In this document: positions 13,852 to 14,653 of the stretch, piece after piece
Layout of the letters: each line of letters opens with the position of its first letter
How positions within the stretch are numbered: position 1 is the first letter of the stretch
Origin: Bacteroidota bacterium
Lineage (GTDB): Bacteria; Bacteroidota; Bacteroidia; Chitinophagales; Chitinophagaceae
DNA: 14,653 nt
Reading direction: 5' to 3'
Assembly: GCA_023429365.1 (NCBI GenBank)
Contig: JAEYVW010000108.1
Span: 1 to 14,653, forward strand
The notes under the pieces: generated by a model
What the model was told of the DNA's origin: nothing
Databases searched by the model: none
The model's input: only the letters and a program-made list of their open reading frames with translations
Translations under genes and position numbers: made by a program

Positions 13852-14653
13852 CTATTCAAATGCTAACCATTTCTGATCGCTCTTTCCACTCTCGATCACT
13901 TTTTCGATAAAATACATGCCCCTGACACCCTCACTTGCGCCGGGGAAATCGAGCCACTCCGGCTGCGGCTGTTCATTGGCGAGTCTCGCCCTTAAACAAA
14001 GTCCGAAATTGCGGTAGAGATTTGCAAATGCTTCCAGGTATCCCTCCGGGTGACCCGCGGGCGTGCGCGTATTGTGTCTGGCATAACTTCCCAGGTAGGG
14101 ATTGCCTGCACGATATATTTCCGCAGGTCTGTCGAGCCACTTCACCTGCAGGGTATTCGCATCTTCCTGTTGCCATACCAGCCCGCCTTTTTCACCGTAC
14201 ACTCTTATCTTAATATTGTTTTCCTCACCGGCAGCGATCTGTGTGGCAAATAAAGAGCCGCTGGCGCCATTTTCAAATTTCAATAATACGTTGCCGTCAT
14301 CATCGAGTTTCCTGCCCGGTACTACAATATTTATATCAGCACAGATCTTTGTTGCTTTCAATCCACTGACATACTCTGCGAGGTTAAAAGCATGAGTGCC
14401 TATATCACCCATGCCGCCGGCCATACCGCTTTGGGATGGATCTGTACGCCATGCGGCCTGTTTAAAAGAATTCGTTTCCGCATCGGCGCCTTCCAGGAAA
14501 CTACTCAGCCAGCCCTGCGGATATTCAACATACACTTTGCGCACCTTACCCAACTTGCCACTCAGAACCAGTTGCCTGGCTTCTTTCACCATGGGATAAC
14601 CGGTATAGGTATGCGTAAGACAAAAAAGTAATTGACTTTTTTTGACCAATTCC
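13852..14653 (-). CDS. Gfo/Idh/MocA family oxidoreductase, N-terminus beyond the window
   Basis: The frame runs to the window edge without a credible start (a TTG at 14649 lies mid-domain), so about 267 C-terminal residues are visible and the Rossmann GxGxxG part is missing. The visible part starts in the last Rossmann helix and strand (ELVKKSQLLFCLTHTYTGYP), then PMVKEARQLVLSGKLGKVRKV, VEYPQGWLSSFLEG, AAWRTDPSQSGMAGGMGDIG and THAFNLAEYVSG, which includes the catalytic-region GDIGTHA. It also has the C-terminal beta-sheet domain with LKFENGASGSLFATQIAAGE and IRVYGEKGGLVWQQED. These NAD(P)-dependent enzymes oxidise sugars, inositols or sugar acids. It leads the visible - strand cluster, upstream of the isomerase, and would be cytoplasmic unless an export signal lies off-window. 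Confidence 0.9.
   Translation of the reverse strand, partial: ELVKKSQLLFCLTHTYTGYPMVKEARQLVLSGKLGKVRKVYVEYPQGWLSSFLEGADAETNSFKQAAWRTDPSQSGMAGGMGDIGTHAFNLAEYVSGLKATKICADINIVVPGRKLDDDGNVLLKFENGASGSLFATQIAAGEENNIKIRVYGEKGGLVWQQEDANTLQVKWLDRPAEIYRAGNPYLGSYARHNTRTPAGHPEGYLEAFANLYRNFGLCLRARLANEQPQPEWLDFPGASEGVRGMYFIEKVIESGKSDQKWLAFE

Overview
The window looks like a chromosomal segment of a Bacteroidota bacterium, most likely of the Chitinophagaceae type. This rests on protein families (Bacteroidota-style 6-phosphofructokinase, DUF1080 and cytochrome c lipoproteins, a CtlX amidinohydrolase, a periplasmic prolyl oligopeptidase), on almost no Shine-Dalgarno sequences, and on several TAnnTTTG-like -7 promoter boxes in the gaps. 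Base composition is moderate throughout. I see no tRNA, rRNA, CRISPR array, transposase or phage gene, and no intergenic stretch above 300 bases.

Layout, left to right. (1) The window opens with the C-terminal end of a universal stress protein. It is followed on + by an arginine-deiminase-family enzyme, a CtlX-type citrulline hydrolase and a small cysteine-rich lipoprotein. Together the two enzymes could take arginine to citrulline and then to ornithine without a carbamoyl-phosphate step. (2) On the - strand come a prolyl oligopeptidase with a signal peptide and a very clear intrinsic terminator, then an RmlD-like SDR oxidoreductase. (3) On + come two glycolytic enzymes in tandem, 6-phosphofructokinase (pfkA) and pyruvate kinase (pyk). 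(4) Next is a DUF1761 membrane protein (-), divergent from a small single-span protein (+). The gap between them carries an inverted repeat whose arms each resemble a -7 box. A GNAT/FemAB-like acetyltransferase (+) follows. (5) The right end is a - strand cluster transcribed leftwards: Gfo/Idh/MocA oxidoreductase (cut by the window edge), sugar phosphate isomerase/epimerase, c-type cytochrome lipoprotein and DUF1080 (3-keto-disaccharide hydrolase) lipoprotein. It ends in a long AT-rich dyad that works as a terminator on the - strand.

Most of the window is core metabolism or familiar accessory genes. The two parts most worth a second look are the arginine/citrulline enzyme pair and the right-hand cluster. 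The latter has the parts expected of an oxidative 3-keto-sugar pathway: dehydrogenase, isomerase, keto-glycoside-cleaving enzyme and an electron-accepting cytochrome. No clearly unprecedented system is evident.
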